A stretch of 10,080 bases of DNA from an uncultured Pseudomonadota bacterium (GCA_903854305.1 CAINWC010000377.1:1-10080), one strand, 5' to 3'. Positions 1 to 6,890 are shown, counted from the stretch's first letter. The notes: generated by a model from the sequence alone, not told the origin. Numbers and translations: made by a program.

Positions 1-2
1 AA

Positions 3-62
3 ATTACCCATACGCAGCAAGGTAATCAAGGTGCTTGTAAACAAATGGTGCGCAAAAAATAA
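3..62 (+). CDS. C-terminal end of an unidentified upstream gene (partial)
   Basis: One frame is open from the window edge to a TAA at 60-62 and encodes the last 19 residues of a protein, ending in ACKQMVRKK. The stop lies 2 bp before the ATG of the sensor kinase, a spacing typical of co-transcribed genes. The other two frames are less likely: one stops at once and the other runs into the kinase gene out of frame. The fragment is too short to recognise a family, and it has one Cys and a basic tail. An open frame this short could arise by chance, so confidence is low. Confidence 0.4.
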   Translation: MTHTQQGNQGACKQMVRKK

Positions 63-64
63 CA

Positions 65-1075
65 ATGAACCTCGAATTCTCTATGAGAAAAGCTAACCGA
101 TTACCTAATATGCGTAATTTGGGGGTTAATTTACGCATACTCATCATCGTCAATGCCGCGCTAGCATTGGGTGCCATTGTGCTGAGTAGTAGTTTTAATC
201 AGTTTTTCAGCTTAATTGCCACCACCTCGGCCATTGCTCAGCCCATGTTATTGCTAAGCCTATTATTGCTATATGCATGCCACTCGCTGCTCATCAAGCT
301 ACGCTACTGGCAAGGCTTGCTGGTGATGGTATTAATAGTACTATTTATCTGTAACAGCATGTACGAGCTGATTTCACAATTATTGATTTTTAACGACTTA
401 CCGACACAAGCACGTGTGCTTTTTTTTGCATTATCTATCACGGCCATTACCCTATATTACTTTAACCTGCATCAGCGCGCCTATTCTCCAGCGTTGATTG
501 AGGCTAGACTGCAAGCGCTTCAAGCGCGCATTCGACCACATTTTTTGTTCAATAGTATCAACGCGGTGCTGTCATTAATTCGTAGCCAGCCCAAACAGGC
601 TGAAACTGCTTTAGAAGATATGGCCGACTTATTTCGTGTATTGATGGCAGATAACCGTGATTTGGTCCCTCTCGCCCAAGAAATTGCGCTATCTCGGCAA
701 TATTTAGCGCTAGAAAAACTGCGGCTAGACGAACGGCTCAACATTCAGTGGCAAATAGACGACATGCCTCCAGACGCACTAATACCGCCATTGGTATTAC
801 AGCCATTACTGGAAAACGCAGTCTATCACGGCATTGAACCACTAGCGATGGGCGGCAAGATTACCATTCAAATCTATACTAAACGTAATGAAGTGCATAT
901 TGTATTAACCAACCCTTACAGCACGCAAAATAATCACCAAAATGGCAACAAAATGGCACTTAAAAACATTAGAGAGCGCTTAACACTACATTTTGATCTT
1001 GAAGCATCATTAAAAAGCACTCAATCCAATAGTGAATATCAAGTACATATTACATTGCCGCACACTAAAAAATGA
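65..1075 (+). CDS. algZ: AlgZ/LytS-type membrane sensor histidine kinase
   Basis: Sensor kinase of a two-component system, expected to phosphorylate the response regulator encoded next to it. The N-terminal half (about residues 22-136) has four hydrophobic segments (roughly 22-44, 48-76, 83-105, 117-134) and no obvious extracytoplasmic domain. The His_kinase domain of the LytS/YehU/AlgZ class follows: the phospho-acceptor is H159 in RPHFLFN, and the N-box is LQPLLENAVYHG (245-256). The glycine-rich ATP-lid motif is degenerate, reading NGNKMALKNIRERL (293-306) instead of a GxGIGLxN pattern. The length of 336 residues is usual for the family. The ATG at 65 has no clear Shine-Dalgarno; another in-frame ATG at 83 also lacks one, so the start is uncertain by a few residues. 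The gene ends in an ATGA overlap with the regulator gene. The signal sensed cannot be told from the sequence. Confidence 0.9.
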   Translation: MNLEFSMRKANRLPNMRNLGVNLRILIIVNAALALGAIVLSSSFNQFFSLIATTSAIAQPMLLLSLLLLYACHSLLIKLRYWQGLLVMVLIVLFICNSMYELISQLLIFNDLPTQARVLFFALSITAITLYYFNLHQRAYSPALIEARLQALQARIRPHFLFNSINAVLSLIRSQPKQAETALEDMADLFRVLMADNRDLVPLAQEIALSRQYLALEKLRLDERLNIQWQIDDMPPDALIPPLVLQPLLENAVYHGIEPLAMGGKITIQIYTKRNEVHIVLTNPYSTQNNHQNGNKMALKNIRERLTLHFDLEASLKSTQSNSEYQVHITLPHTKK

Positions 1076-1857
1076 CCAGCCCCATACTTAACATTTTAAT
1101 TGCAGATGACGAAGCGCCAGCACGCAACAGACTGCGAGAGCTACTTTCTGACATCAGCAATATTAAGCTTGTCGCGGAAGCAAAAAATGGACAAGAAGCG
1201 CTCAATCTAGCCAATGAATATCAGCCAGATATTGCGCTACTCGATATTCGCATGCCCATGATGGACGGCATTGAGGCCGCGCAGCATCTACAAAAAATGA
1301 CTAAGCCACCTGCCATCATCTTTACCACCGCCTTTGATAGTTATGCCATGCAGGCGTTTAATATGAGTGCGATAGATTATTTATTAAAGCCTATTCGCTT
1401 AGAGCGCCTGCAGGCCGCCATTAACAAAGCTCATGCACTATTGCCCAGTCAGCTTCAAGCACTCGCGCCAATCAGCCCCAAAAGAACACATTTCAGCATT
1501 AGTGAGCGTGGGCGTATTTTGCTAGTGCCGATTGCCGATGTTATTTATTTACGTGCTGAGCTTAAGTACATTACGGTACGCACCGCAGAACGTGAATACC
1601 TGATTGAAGAATCTCTGACGCACTTAGAACAAGAGTTTGGCGTTATTTTCATGCGTTTACATCGCAATTGTTTGGTTGCCAATGCCTATATTCTAGGCTT
1701 TGAGAAACGCTGCATTGAAAACAATGTTGGCAGCCTGACCGAAGAAGAGGCTGATAACGATAAGAACAGCGACAAACAATGGGTCGTAATGTTAAAACAC
1801 ATTCCAGAAACCATTGCCGTAAGTCGGCGTCAGCAACATCTAATCCGCACGGCATAA
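1072..1857 (+). CDS. algR: LytTR-family response regulator (AlgR-like)
   Basis: DNA-binding response regulator and partner of the overlapping sensor kinase (ATGA overlap, so translation is probably coupled). The receiver domain occupies about residues 7-122, with acidic pocket D12/D13, phospho-acceptor D58 in LLDIRMP, switch T85/T86 and conserved K106 in LLKP. A LytTR DNA-binding domain follows (about 139-258), recognised by FMRLHRNCLVAN (193-204) and the terminal AVSRRQ (249-254). This receiver plus LytTR layout and length (261 residues) match AlgR of pseudomonads. A hydrophilic, acidic insert (about 216-236, with EEEADND) sits between LytTR strands where AlgR is usually shorter. Adjacency to hemC is the conserved arrangement of algZ-algR-hemC-hemD in many proteobacteria. 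Its targets here are unknown; a repeat just downstream (1855-1890) is a candidate binding site. Confidence 0.92.
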   Translation: MTSPILNILIADDEAPARNRLRELLSDISNIKLVAEAKNGQEALNLANEYQPDIALLDIRMPMMDGIEAAQHLQKMTKPPAIIFTTAFDSYAMQAFNMSAIDYLLKPIRLERLQAAINKAHALLPSQLQALAPISPKRTHFSISERGRILLVPIADVIYLRAELKYITVRTAEREYLIEESLTHLEQEFGVIFMRLHRNCLVANAYILGFEKRCIENNVGSLTEEEADNDKNSDKQWVVMLKHIPETIAVSRRQQHLIRTA

Positions 1858-1890
1858 GGCACCGTGATTAAGGCTAAGGCACCGCTTGTG
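1855..1890 (+). promoter_or_regulatory. Direct repeat ahead of hemC, possible LytTR/AlgR box
   Basis: The 10-mer TAAGGCACCG occurs at 1855-1864 and again at 1875-1884, exactly 20 bp apart, with a partial copy TAAGGC at 1869-1874. The segments ACCGTGATTA (1861-1870) and ACCGCTTGTG (1881-1890) resemble the published AlgR core ACCGTTCGTC at about 6 and 7 of 10 positions. LytTR regulators commonly bind direct repeats spaced about two helical turns apart, and the gene just upstream encodes such a regulator. The first copy overlaps the end of the algR coding sequence. Its function is inference. Confidence 0.35.
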
Positions 1891-1933
1891 TTAAAATTAA
1901 AAATCTCTATTGAACGACAAGAATATCGAGCAC

Positions 1934-2893
1934 ATGAATAATCCATCCCACAATCAAAATATAATCACTTCAACGCCAAGTAAGCTAGTCATCGCCTCGC
2001 GCGAAAGCCCGCTGGCAATGTGGCAAGCGCTGCATATTCAAAGCCGCTTACAAACGCTTTATCCTGAAACAACGGTAGAGATTTTGGGCATGACCACCAC
2101 TGGCGACCAAATTTTAGATACACCACTCGCTAAGGTTGGTGGTAAAGGTTTGTTTGTAAAAGAGTTAGAAACCGCCTTAGCAGATGGCCGTGCAGATCTA
2201 GCGGTGCACAGCATGAAAGACGTACCGATGAACCTGCCAGACGGGTTTATGCTGGTGGCCACCGGTGAAAGAGAAGATCCGCGCGATGCCTTTGTTTCAA
2301 ACGACTTTGCCGCGCTGGAAGATTTACCAGCAGGGAGTATTGTTGGCACTTCAAGCTTACGCCGTCAAAGCCAATTGCAAGCACGTTTGCCGCATTTAAA
2401 AATCGAGTCCTTACGCGGCAATCTGCAAACGCGCTTACGTAAGCTGGATGAAGGCCAATACGCCGCCATTATTCTCGCTGCTGCTGGCTTGATTCGCTTA
2501 GGGCTAGAAGCACGTATTCGAAGTGCGATTTCACCTGAATTAAGTATTCCAGCCGTTGGACAAGGCGCTTTGGGTATTGAAATTTGTTCAAATCGCCAAG
2601 ATTTACTCAGCGTACTTGCGCCACTCAATCATGCCGATACGCAAGTTTGCGTAGAAGCCGAGCGTGGCATGAGCCGTGCCTTAGCAGGTAGCTGCACCGT
2701 GCCGCTGGGTGCTTACGCGGTGTGTGAAGCTGACAACATCCGTATCACAGGTTTTGTCGCTAGTGTGGACGGCAAGCAAATGCTGGTTGAAACTGTGAGC
2801 GGTAGCAGAAACCACCCAGAAGCTTTAGGTCAAGCACTCGCAGCGCAATTGCGCGCTAATGGTGCTGATGAGATTTTGGCTTTGCTTGATTAA
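1934..2893 (+). CDS. hemC: Hydroxymethylbilane synthase (porphobilinogen deaminase)
   Basis: Cytosolic enzyme that joins four porphobilinogen units into the linear tetrapyrrole hydroxymethylbilane. Numbering from ATG 1934 (319 residues): the N-terminal signature is [12 protein letters not shown] (20-31), the catalytic Asp is D96 in HSMKDVP, the substrate-binding region has GTSSLRRQ (138-145) and RGNLQTRL (161-168), and the dipyrromethane cofactor attaches at C254 in [12 protein letters not shown]. All key residues are present and the length is normal. The frame is also open to a TTG at 1910, adding 8 residues, but that has no Shine-Dalgarno. I chose ATG 1934, which has only a weak GAG 3 bp upstream. 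hemD follows 34 bp after the stop, so this is probably the first gene of a hem operon, possibly also read from algZR. Confidence 0.97.
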   Translation: MNNPSHNQNIITSTPSKLVIASRESPLAMWQALHIQSRLQTLYPETTVEILGMTTTGDQILDTPLAKVGGKGLFVKELETALADGRADLAVHSMKDVPMNLPDGFMLVATGEREDPRDAFVSNDFAALEDLPAGSIVGTSSLRRQSQLQARLPHLKIESLRGNLQTRLRKLDEGQYAAIILAAAGLIRLGLEARIRSAISPELSIPAVGQGALGIEICSNRQDLLSVLAPLNHADTQVCVEAERGMSRALAGSCTVPLGAYAVCEADNIRITGFVASVDGKQMLVETVSGSRNHPEALGQALAAQLRANGADEILALLD

Positions 2894-2927
2894 CTTGACC
2901 AGACTAACTTTGCGCTCACTCTGAATA

Positions 2928-3704
2928 ATGGATAATTTACTCAACGGCTTTGGCATTGCAGTCACGCGACCTGTGGATCAGGCTGGCCGCCTATGCCAAA
3001 GCATTGAGCAGCAGGATGGTATCACCATTTTATTTCCACTTATCGCCATTGCCCCATTAGATGATTATCGTGAGTTTGAACAAACCATTGCCAAACTTGA
3101 ATCGGCTACTTGGGCAATATTTATCAGCACCAATGCGGTAGATAACGCGATGCCGCGCATCATTAAAAAATTTGGTAACGTGCCTGAAAACCTCAAGTTC
3201 GCCGCTATTGGCCATCAAACCGCCAAACAGCTCGGACTTTATGGCGTGCATAACGTACTCACGCCACATACGCGCTTCGATAGCGAAACGCTGCTAGCCT
3301 TAGCAGAAATGCATGACGTTGCTGACCAAACGGTGATGATTTTTCGCGGCGTTGGCGGACGTGAAATTTTGGCTGATACACTCAAGGCGCGTGGCGCAAA
3401 AATCATTTTTGCAGAAAGTTATCGACGCGTTAATCCTCAAACAAATTGTGTCGAATTAGATCAACTTTGGCTGAAGCAACAACTACATGCCATTGTGGTG
3501 ACCAGTTCAGAAGCGATGCGCCATTTATTACAAATGACGCACAACGGCAACGACCCATGGATACGCAACATTCAGATTTGCGTGAACCATGCGCGCATCG
3601 CAGAAGAAACAGATGCAATTGGCTTACAGGTGCACATTGCAGAGGCATCAGGCGATGAAGCAATGCTTGCCTGCTTATATCAGGCGTTAGCAAAAAAACA
3701 ATGA
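2928..3704 (+). CDS. hemD: Uroporphyrinogen-III synthase
   Basis: Cyclises hydroxymethylbilane to uroporphyrinogen III with inversion of ring D, directly after HemC in the pathway. The protein is 258 residues, the usual size. It shows the two-lobed HEM4 pattern: AVTRP (11-15), FISTNAV (65-71), AAIGHQTAKQL (92-102), FDSETLL (117-123), IFRGVGGREILADTL (138-152), ESYRRV (163-168), VVTSSEAMRHLL (190-201) and the late HARIAEETDAIG (221-232). HEM4 proteins diverge strongly, so recognition rests on these motifs together with the position after hemC. The stop overlaps the start of the next gene by 4 bp (ATGA). Confidence 0.93.
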   Translation: MDNLLNGFGIAVTRPVDQAGRLCQSIEQQDGITILFPLIAIAPLDDYREFEQTIAKLESATWAIFISTNAVDNAMPRIIKKFGNVPENLKFAAIGHQTAKQLGLYGVHNVLTPHTRFDSETLLALAEMHDVADQTVMIFRGVGGREILADTLKARGAKIIFAESYRRVNPQTNCVELDQLWLKQQLHAIVVTSSEAMRHLLQMTHNGNDPWIRNIQICVNHARIAEETDAIGLQVHIAEASGDEAMLACLYQALAKKQ

Positions 3705-4768
3705 ACGGTGATCAATCATCATCAGTTCAATCTGCCATACAAACGCGCCTCGAATCGCCAGAGCGTAAGCCCTCACTATTCGCGAAAACCGCCTTGGTAC
3801 TGGTTGTGCTAACGCTATTCTCTCTAGCTTGGCAATGGCTAAACACGCGGCAACGATTCAATGAAGTCGAAAAATCTCTAAGTCAAAAATTAGATGAATA
3901 TCAAGCAATCAACCAGCAAAGCCTAACTCTAGCCAAGCAAGCTGAAGAGCGCAGCACACAGGCAAATGCGCGCACGGTCTTGTTAGAAGAAAAACTAGCA
4001 GAATCACGCGACCAACAAGATGCCTTGCAAACGCTATATGATCAACTGGCAGAAAATCGTGAAGCAACCGCAGTGGCTGAAGTTGAGCAGTTATTAACCA
4101 TTGCTAACCAGCAACTGCAACTTGCGGGCAATGTAAAGTCTGCATTATTGGCTTTACAAGCGGCAGATAAACGCCTCGAACCACTAGAGTTGCCGCGTGC
4201 CACACAACTTCGTGCAACGCTAGCACTTGAAATTGTAAAGTTACGCGCCCTACCACAAGTCGATGTGATGTCTATGAGTGCACAACTCGAAAGATTGGCC
4301 AACTTATGCGCTACGCTACCTTTAATTAGCGAACGCCAACCCACGCTCAATCAAGCTGCAACGCATAAAGATGTATTAAAAATAAAACAGATGAATACTT
4401 TGCAAAAATTTGCGTTTTCTATCTGGAATGATATTAAAAATTTAGTCACCGTAGAACGCATCGACAAACCTGAACCACCGCTGCTCTCAGCTGATCTCGC
4501 GTTTTATTTGCGAGAAAATCTAAAACTGCGGCTACTTACAGCACGCATCGCGCTATTACAGCATGATGAAGCCAGCTATAGTGCCGATATAAAAATGATT
4601 AATCATTGGCTAAATCAATATTATGATACCAAGCATCCCAATACTATCGAAGCATTGGCGATGCTTAAAAAATTATCTGACAACAATGTTGGCATTGAAC
4701 TGCCGCAGCTCACAGAGAGCATTGCAGCGGTCAATCGCTATAAATTGAGTCTAGAAAAAAGCGACTAA
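3701..4768 (+). CDS. hemX: HemX-like membrane protein
   Basis: Bitopic inner-membrane protein of the proteobacterial HemX family (355 residues). A charged cytoplasmic N-terminus of about 26 residues precedes one transmembrane helix (about 27-46). A long polar, heptad-rich stretch (about 52-118, rich in Glu, Gln and Leu) is likely coiled coil, and a helical periplasmic domain runs to the C-terminus. In E. coli hemX was once called a uroporphyrin-III C-methyltransferase, but this family lacks the methyltransferase fold and none is seen here. Its true role is unsettled; association with late heme synthesis or its membrane organisation is inferred from synteny. The start overlaps the hemD stop (ATGA), and hemY follows after 14 bp. 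Confidence 0.85.
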   Translation: MNGDQSSSVQSAIQTRLESPERKPSLFAKTALVLVVLTLFSLAWQWLNTRQRFNEVEKSLSQKLDEYQAINQQSLTLAKQAEERSTQANARTVLLEEKLAESRDQQDALQTLYDQLAENREATAVAEVEQLLTIANQQLQLAGNVKSALLALQAADKRLEPLELPRATQLRATLALEIVKLRALPQVDVMSMSAQLERLANLCATLPLISERQPTLNQAATHKDVLKIKQMNTLQKFAFSIWNDIKNLVTVERIDKPEPPLLSADLAFYLRENLKLRLLTARIALLQHDEASYSADIKMINHWLNQYYDTKHPNTIEALAMLKKLSDNNVGIELPQLTESIAAVNRYKLSLEKSD

Positions 4769-4782
4769 TTCGCATTAAAAAT

Positions 4783-5205
4783 ATGATTAAACGCAATCTA
4801 TTTTGGTGGTTATTAATGCTTTGCCTACTGGTAGGCATCGTATGGTTGGCCAGTAATAACGCAGGCTATGTGCTGATTGTGCGACCACCTTATCGCTTGC
4901 AATTTTCATTCAATTTTTTACTTATTTTAGTAGTGTTAGGCTTTTTAGGCCTGCATTATTGTTTACGATTTATACATTACTTACGCCGTTTGCCCGTCAA
5001 TAGACGTAGTAAACAAGAAGCGCAACGCTTACAAGCCAGCAATGCTGCGTTGCTGGAAGGCATGCACGCACTTGCAGAAGGTGACTTTGAAAGTGCAGAG
5101 GTAGCAGTTAAACATGCACACGATTTAATCCAAAATGCAGATCATGAAAAGCTCATGGCAGCACTTGCATCAGAGAAAAATAAACAGGGATTTTTGTTTA
5201 AATAG
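4783..5205 (+). CDS. hemY: HemY N-terminal domain protein, much shorter than the family
   Basis: Membrane protein with the HemY_N layout: two hydrophobic segments (about residues 7-25 and 42-66) separated by a short loop containing VIVRPPYRLQFS (32-43). A cytoplasmic helix (LRRLPVNRRSKQEAQ) and the first TPR-like hairpin (EGMHALAEGDFESAEVAVKHA) follow. Usual HemY is about 390-420 residues with a long TPR C-terminus. Here the protein ends at residue 140, just after the first hairpin. Downstream of the TAG the frame closes again within nine codons, and the 56 bp before the next gene cannot hold the missing domain. The rest has therefore been deleted, or this lineage uses a short form. HemY is not the gram-positive protoporphyrinogen oxidase of the same name. 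No good Shine-Dalgarno is seen. Confidence 0.8.
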   Translation: MIKRNLFWWLLMLCLLVGIVWLASNNAGYVLIVRPPYRLQFSFNFLLILVVLGFLGLHYCLRFIHYLRRLPVNRRSKQEAQRLQASNAALLEGMHALAEGDFESAEVAVKHAHDLIQNADHEKLMAALASEKNKQGFLFK

Positions 5206-5216
5206 CCTTCAAATCT

Positions 5217-5227
5217 GTCTATTAGAC
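5217..5227. repeat. Short palindrome between hemY and the DUF1993 gene
   Basis: GTCTA-T-TAGAC is an 11-bp perfect palindrome. AATCT (5212-5216) and AGATT (5232-5236) flank it and could extend pairing across a 4-base bulge. It lies in the 56-bp gap before the DUF1993 gene. It could be an operator or a weak attenuating hairpin. There is no T-run directly after it, so I do not call a terminator. Confidence 0.25.
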
Positions 5228-5249
5228 GGTAAGATTCACATCCACTTTT

Positions 5250-5255
5250 AAGAGA
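5250..5255 (+). promoter_or_regulatory. Ribosome binding site of the DUF1993 gene
   Basis: AAGAGA lies 6 bases ahead of ATG 5262 and fixes that start. It is a clearer Shine-Dalgarno than those of the hem genes upstream, which suggests independent translation initiation. Confidence 0.55.
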
Positions 5256-5261
5256 AACACC

Positions 5262-5771
5262 ATGTCTATTTCCATGTATCAAGCATCTATTCCACCGTTA
5301 ATTCACTCATTGGCAAACTTAAAAGATATTCTTGATAAAGCCGTAGCGCATACGGAGGCCAAGAAAATTGATCCAGCAGTGCTAGTGAATGCACGTTTGT
5401 ATCCAGATATGTTTCCGCTGGTGCGACAAATAATGATCGCAACAGACGTTGCTAAGGGCGGCGCCTCACGCCTTGCTGGTTTAACGCCACCTAAATATGA
5501 AGATATCGAAACCACTTTTGCGGAGTTAATCGCACGTATCAACAAAACGATTGTGCATCTCGAAACGTTTACGCCAGCACAAATCGACGGCACTGAATAC
5601 AACACGATTTCTCTACCAATGCGCGATAAAACCGTCACATTTAAAGGCATGCCTTACTTGCTGGAGTTTGTGATGCCTAACGTCTATTTTCACGTCACGA
5701 CTGTATACGCAATTTTGCGCCATAACGGCGTTGAAATTGGCAAAAAGGATTTTTTAGGCAATATCTATTAA
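5262..5771 (+). CDS. DUF1993 family protein
   Basis: Soluble, probably cytoplasmic protein of 169 residues with no signal peptide or membrane segment. I recognise the DUF1993 pattern: an N-terminal helix (MYQASIPPLIHSLANL), a conserved central block (ARLYPDMFPLVRQIMIATDVAKGGASRLAGL, about residues 44-74), and a C-terminal block with YLLEFVMPNVYFHVTTVYAILRHNGVEIGKKDFLG. The helical layout with conserved late His residues (FHVTTVY, RHNGV) recalls the DinB/YfiT-like four-helix fold, but no biochemical activity is established that I can cite. It follows the truncated hemY by 56 bp on the same strand and may be read through from the hem operon. A link to heme metabolism is not shown by the sequence. 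An inverted repeat lies just after it. Confidence 0.85.
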   Translation: MSISMYQASIPPLIHSLANLKDILDKAVAHTEAKKIDPAVLVNARLYPDMFPLVRQIMIATDVAKGGASRLAGLTPPKYEDIETTFAELIARINKTIVHLETFTPAQIDGTEYNTISLPMRDKTVTFKGMPYLLEFVMPNVYFHVTTVYAILRHNGVEIGKKDFLGNIY

Positions 5772-5787
5772 TATTAAACAGTTCTTC

Positions 5788-5828
5788 AGTGTTTTGATTC
5801 ATGAACAACGCGTTCAATTCAAAACACT
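5788..5828. terminator. Inverted repeat between convergent genes, probable bidirectional terminator
   Basis: AGTGTTTTGA (5788-5797) is perfectly complementary to TCAAAACACT (5819-5828), with inner pairing GAAC (5803-5806) to GTTC (5812-5815). It sits exactly between the DUF1993 gene (stop 5771) and the convergent reductase gene (stop codon from 5830 down to 5828), so it could end transcripts from both sides. Neither side has a proper T-run after the stem, so Rho-independent termination would be weak; the run of U and A lies inside the stem. Confidence 0.55.
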
Positions 5829-6661
5829 TAAATAGCTGGTACGGCAGCCACTACCGGCTTTGCGTAGTTAAACGCATCTGAATAAAATGCTTCATTGTCC
5901 AAGCCAGCTTGCACAAAACTCGCATATGCAACTTCCACCATCGCTGGTGCCCCGCAACAATACACTTCATATTCAGCCAAACCAGTGTTTTCAGGGTTAG
6001 CAAAGTCATCTAACACGGCTTGATGCACAAAGCCCGTGCGACCTTGCCAGTTATCCTCATCCACGGCGCCAGACAGTACTGGAATAAACTGAATGTGCGG
6101 ATGTGCTGCCGCCCAAGCTTCTGGCAACGCTGGCATGTAAAGATCTTGCAGTGTTCGCGCACCCCAATACAGCGTAACGTTGCGGTGAATATTTTTGTGT
6201 AACATGTGCTCTATAATGCCTTTGATAGGGGCAAAACCTGTGCCGCCAGCCACCATAATAATTGGCTTTTTTGAATCCTCACGCAGGTAAAAACTACCGA
6301 ATGGTGCTTCAATACGCATAATGGCTTTGTCTGGCATTTCATTAAACACATATTGTGTAAACTGCCCACCTGGAATTAGTCGTAAATGTAGCTCTAGCGT
6401 GTTATCTATATGGGGCGCATTGGCGAGTGAAAAGGCCCTGCGTTTACCATCTTTAAGCAAAAATTCAATATATTGCCCTGCCTTAAATTTCAAATGCTCA
6501 CTACTGGGCAACTTCAAAAACAAAGCCATCACATCATGTGAAAGCTGTTCCTTACGCTCAACTCGTGCAGGAATAATGCGTGGAGGAATCACGCCTTCGT
6601 TAATCTCACGGCACGCTATGGTTAAATCTGTCAGCGGTCGAGCGCAGCAAAACAAAGCTTT

Positions 6662-6665
6662 TCCT
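6662..6665 (-). promoter_or_regulatory. Possible internal ribosome site for a restart after the amber codon
   Basis: On the minus strand AGGA lies 6 bases ahead of an in-frame TTG (codon 75, 6655-6653). Restart there would give a 275-residue protein holding the FAD and NAD(P) domains but only the last cluster Cys. The site may be fortuitous. Confidence 0.25.
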
Positions 6666-6718
6666 GCAGCTTTTTCTGTGTCTGATAATGCGCTGGAAGC
6701 GTAATCACCATAATCTAC

Positions 6719-6721
6719 CTA
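6719..6721 (-). other. In-frame TAG at codon 53 of the reductase
   Basis: It reads TAG on the minus strand (CTA on the plus). It is the only in-frame stop between ATG 6877 and the natural TAA at 5830-5828. It falls eight codons after the third cluster Cys and well before the fourth. TAG also serves as the terminal stop of hemY in this window, so a general reassignment of TAG is not supported. Confidence 0.9.
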
Positions 6722-6884
6722 ACCACTCAAAATAGTGCCTTTGCAACTACCGCATGCTCCGTTACGACAGCCATAAGGAATATTAAAGCCTGCGCCTATA
6801 GCCGACTCCAGCACAGTTTCTGAAGGCTTACTGCTGTAGTGATGGCCGCTGGGTTGAATAGTGATTTGATAGGTCATGCGATTG

Positions 6885-6890
6885 CTCTCT
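6885..6890 (-). promoter_or_regulatory. Ribosome binding site of the interrupted reductase
   Basis: AGAGAG on the minus strand lies 7 bases before ATG 6877. It supports this ATG as the original start of the ferredoxin-domain-containing protein, rather than a start further in. Confidence 0.55.

Larger units (their letters stand above)
5828..6877 (-). pseudogene. 2Fe-2S/FAD/NAD(P)H reductase, AscD-like, interrupted by an in-frame amber codon
   Basis: Read from ATG 6877, one frame encodes 349 codons of a ferredoxin-NAD(P)H reductase of the type often annotated CDP-6-deoxy-delta-3,4-glucoseen reductase. It would pass electrons from NAD(P)H through FAD to a 2Fe-2S cluster. The plant-type ferredoxin domain has C37, C42 and C45 (YGCRNGACGSCKG) and C77 or C78 (LFCCARP). 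The FAD motif is RAFSLANA (147-154). The NAD(P) motifs are MVAGGTGFAPIKG (208-220), YWGAR (237-241) and YCCGAP (306-311), with late FYSDAF (331-336). Codon 53 is TAG (6721-6719); the sequence on both sides is intact and in frame, and the context LSG-stop-VDYGDY normally has an acidic or other polar residue there. A GAG-to-TAG change or a sequencing error would explain it. The start has a good AGAGAG ribosome site. fxsA lies 105 bp upstream on the same strand. The electron acceptor is unknown. Confidence 0.8.

Noticed and set aside
1910..1933. TTG at 1910 as the hemC start
   Set aside because: It has no ribosome site and adds eight residues to an already unconserved N-terminus. ATG 1934 is preferred.
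3446..3693. Open frames on both strands inside hemD
   Set aside because: They overlap a complete hemD with conserved motifs and have compositions typical of out-of-frame reading, such as many Arg, Cys and His.
6321..6704. A 127-codon open frame on the + strand
   Set aside because: It is antisense to the reductase gene, whose minus-strand motifs (FAD motif RAFSLANA, fourth cluster Cys) are unmistakable. The + frame has no recognisable domain.
6719..6721. Recoding of the TAG as pyrrolysine or another genetic-code change
   Set aside because: TAG is used as a normal stop for hemY in this window, no pyl gene is visible, and the position is not an active-site residue. A nonsense mutation or a base error is simpler. 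Selenocysteine would need TGA.
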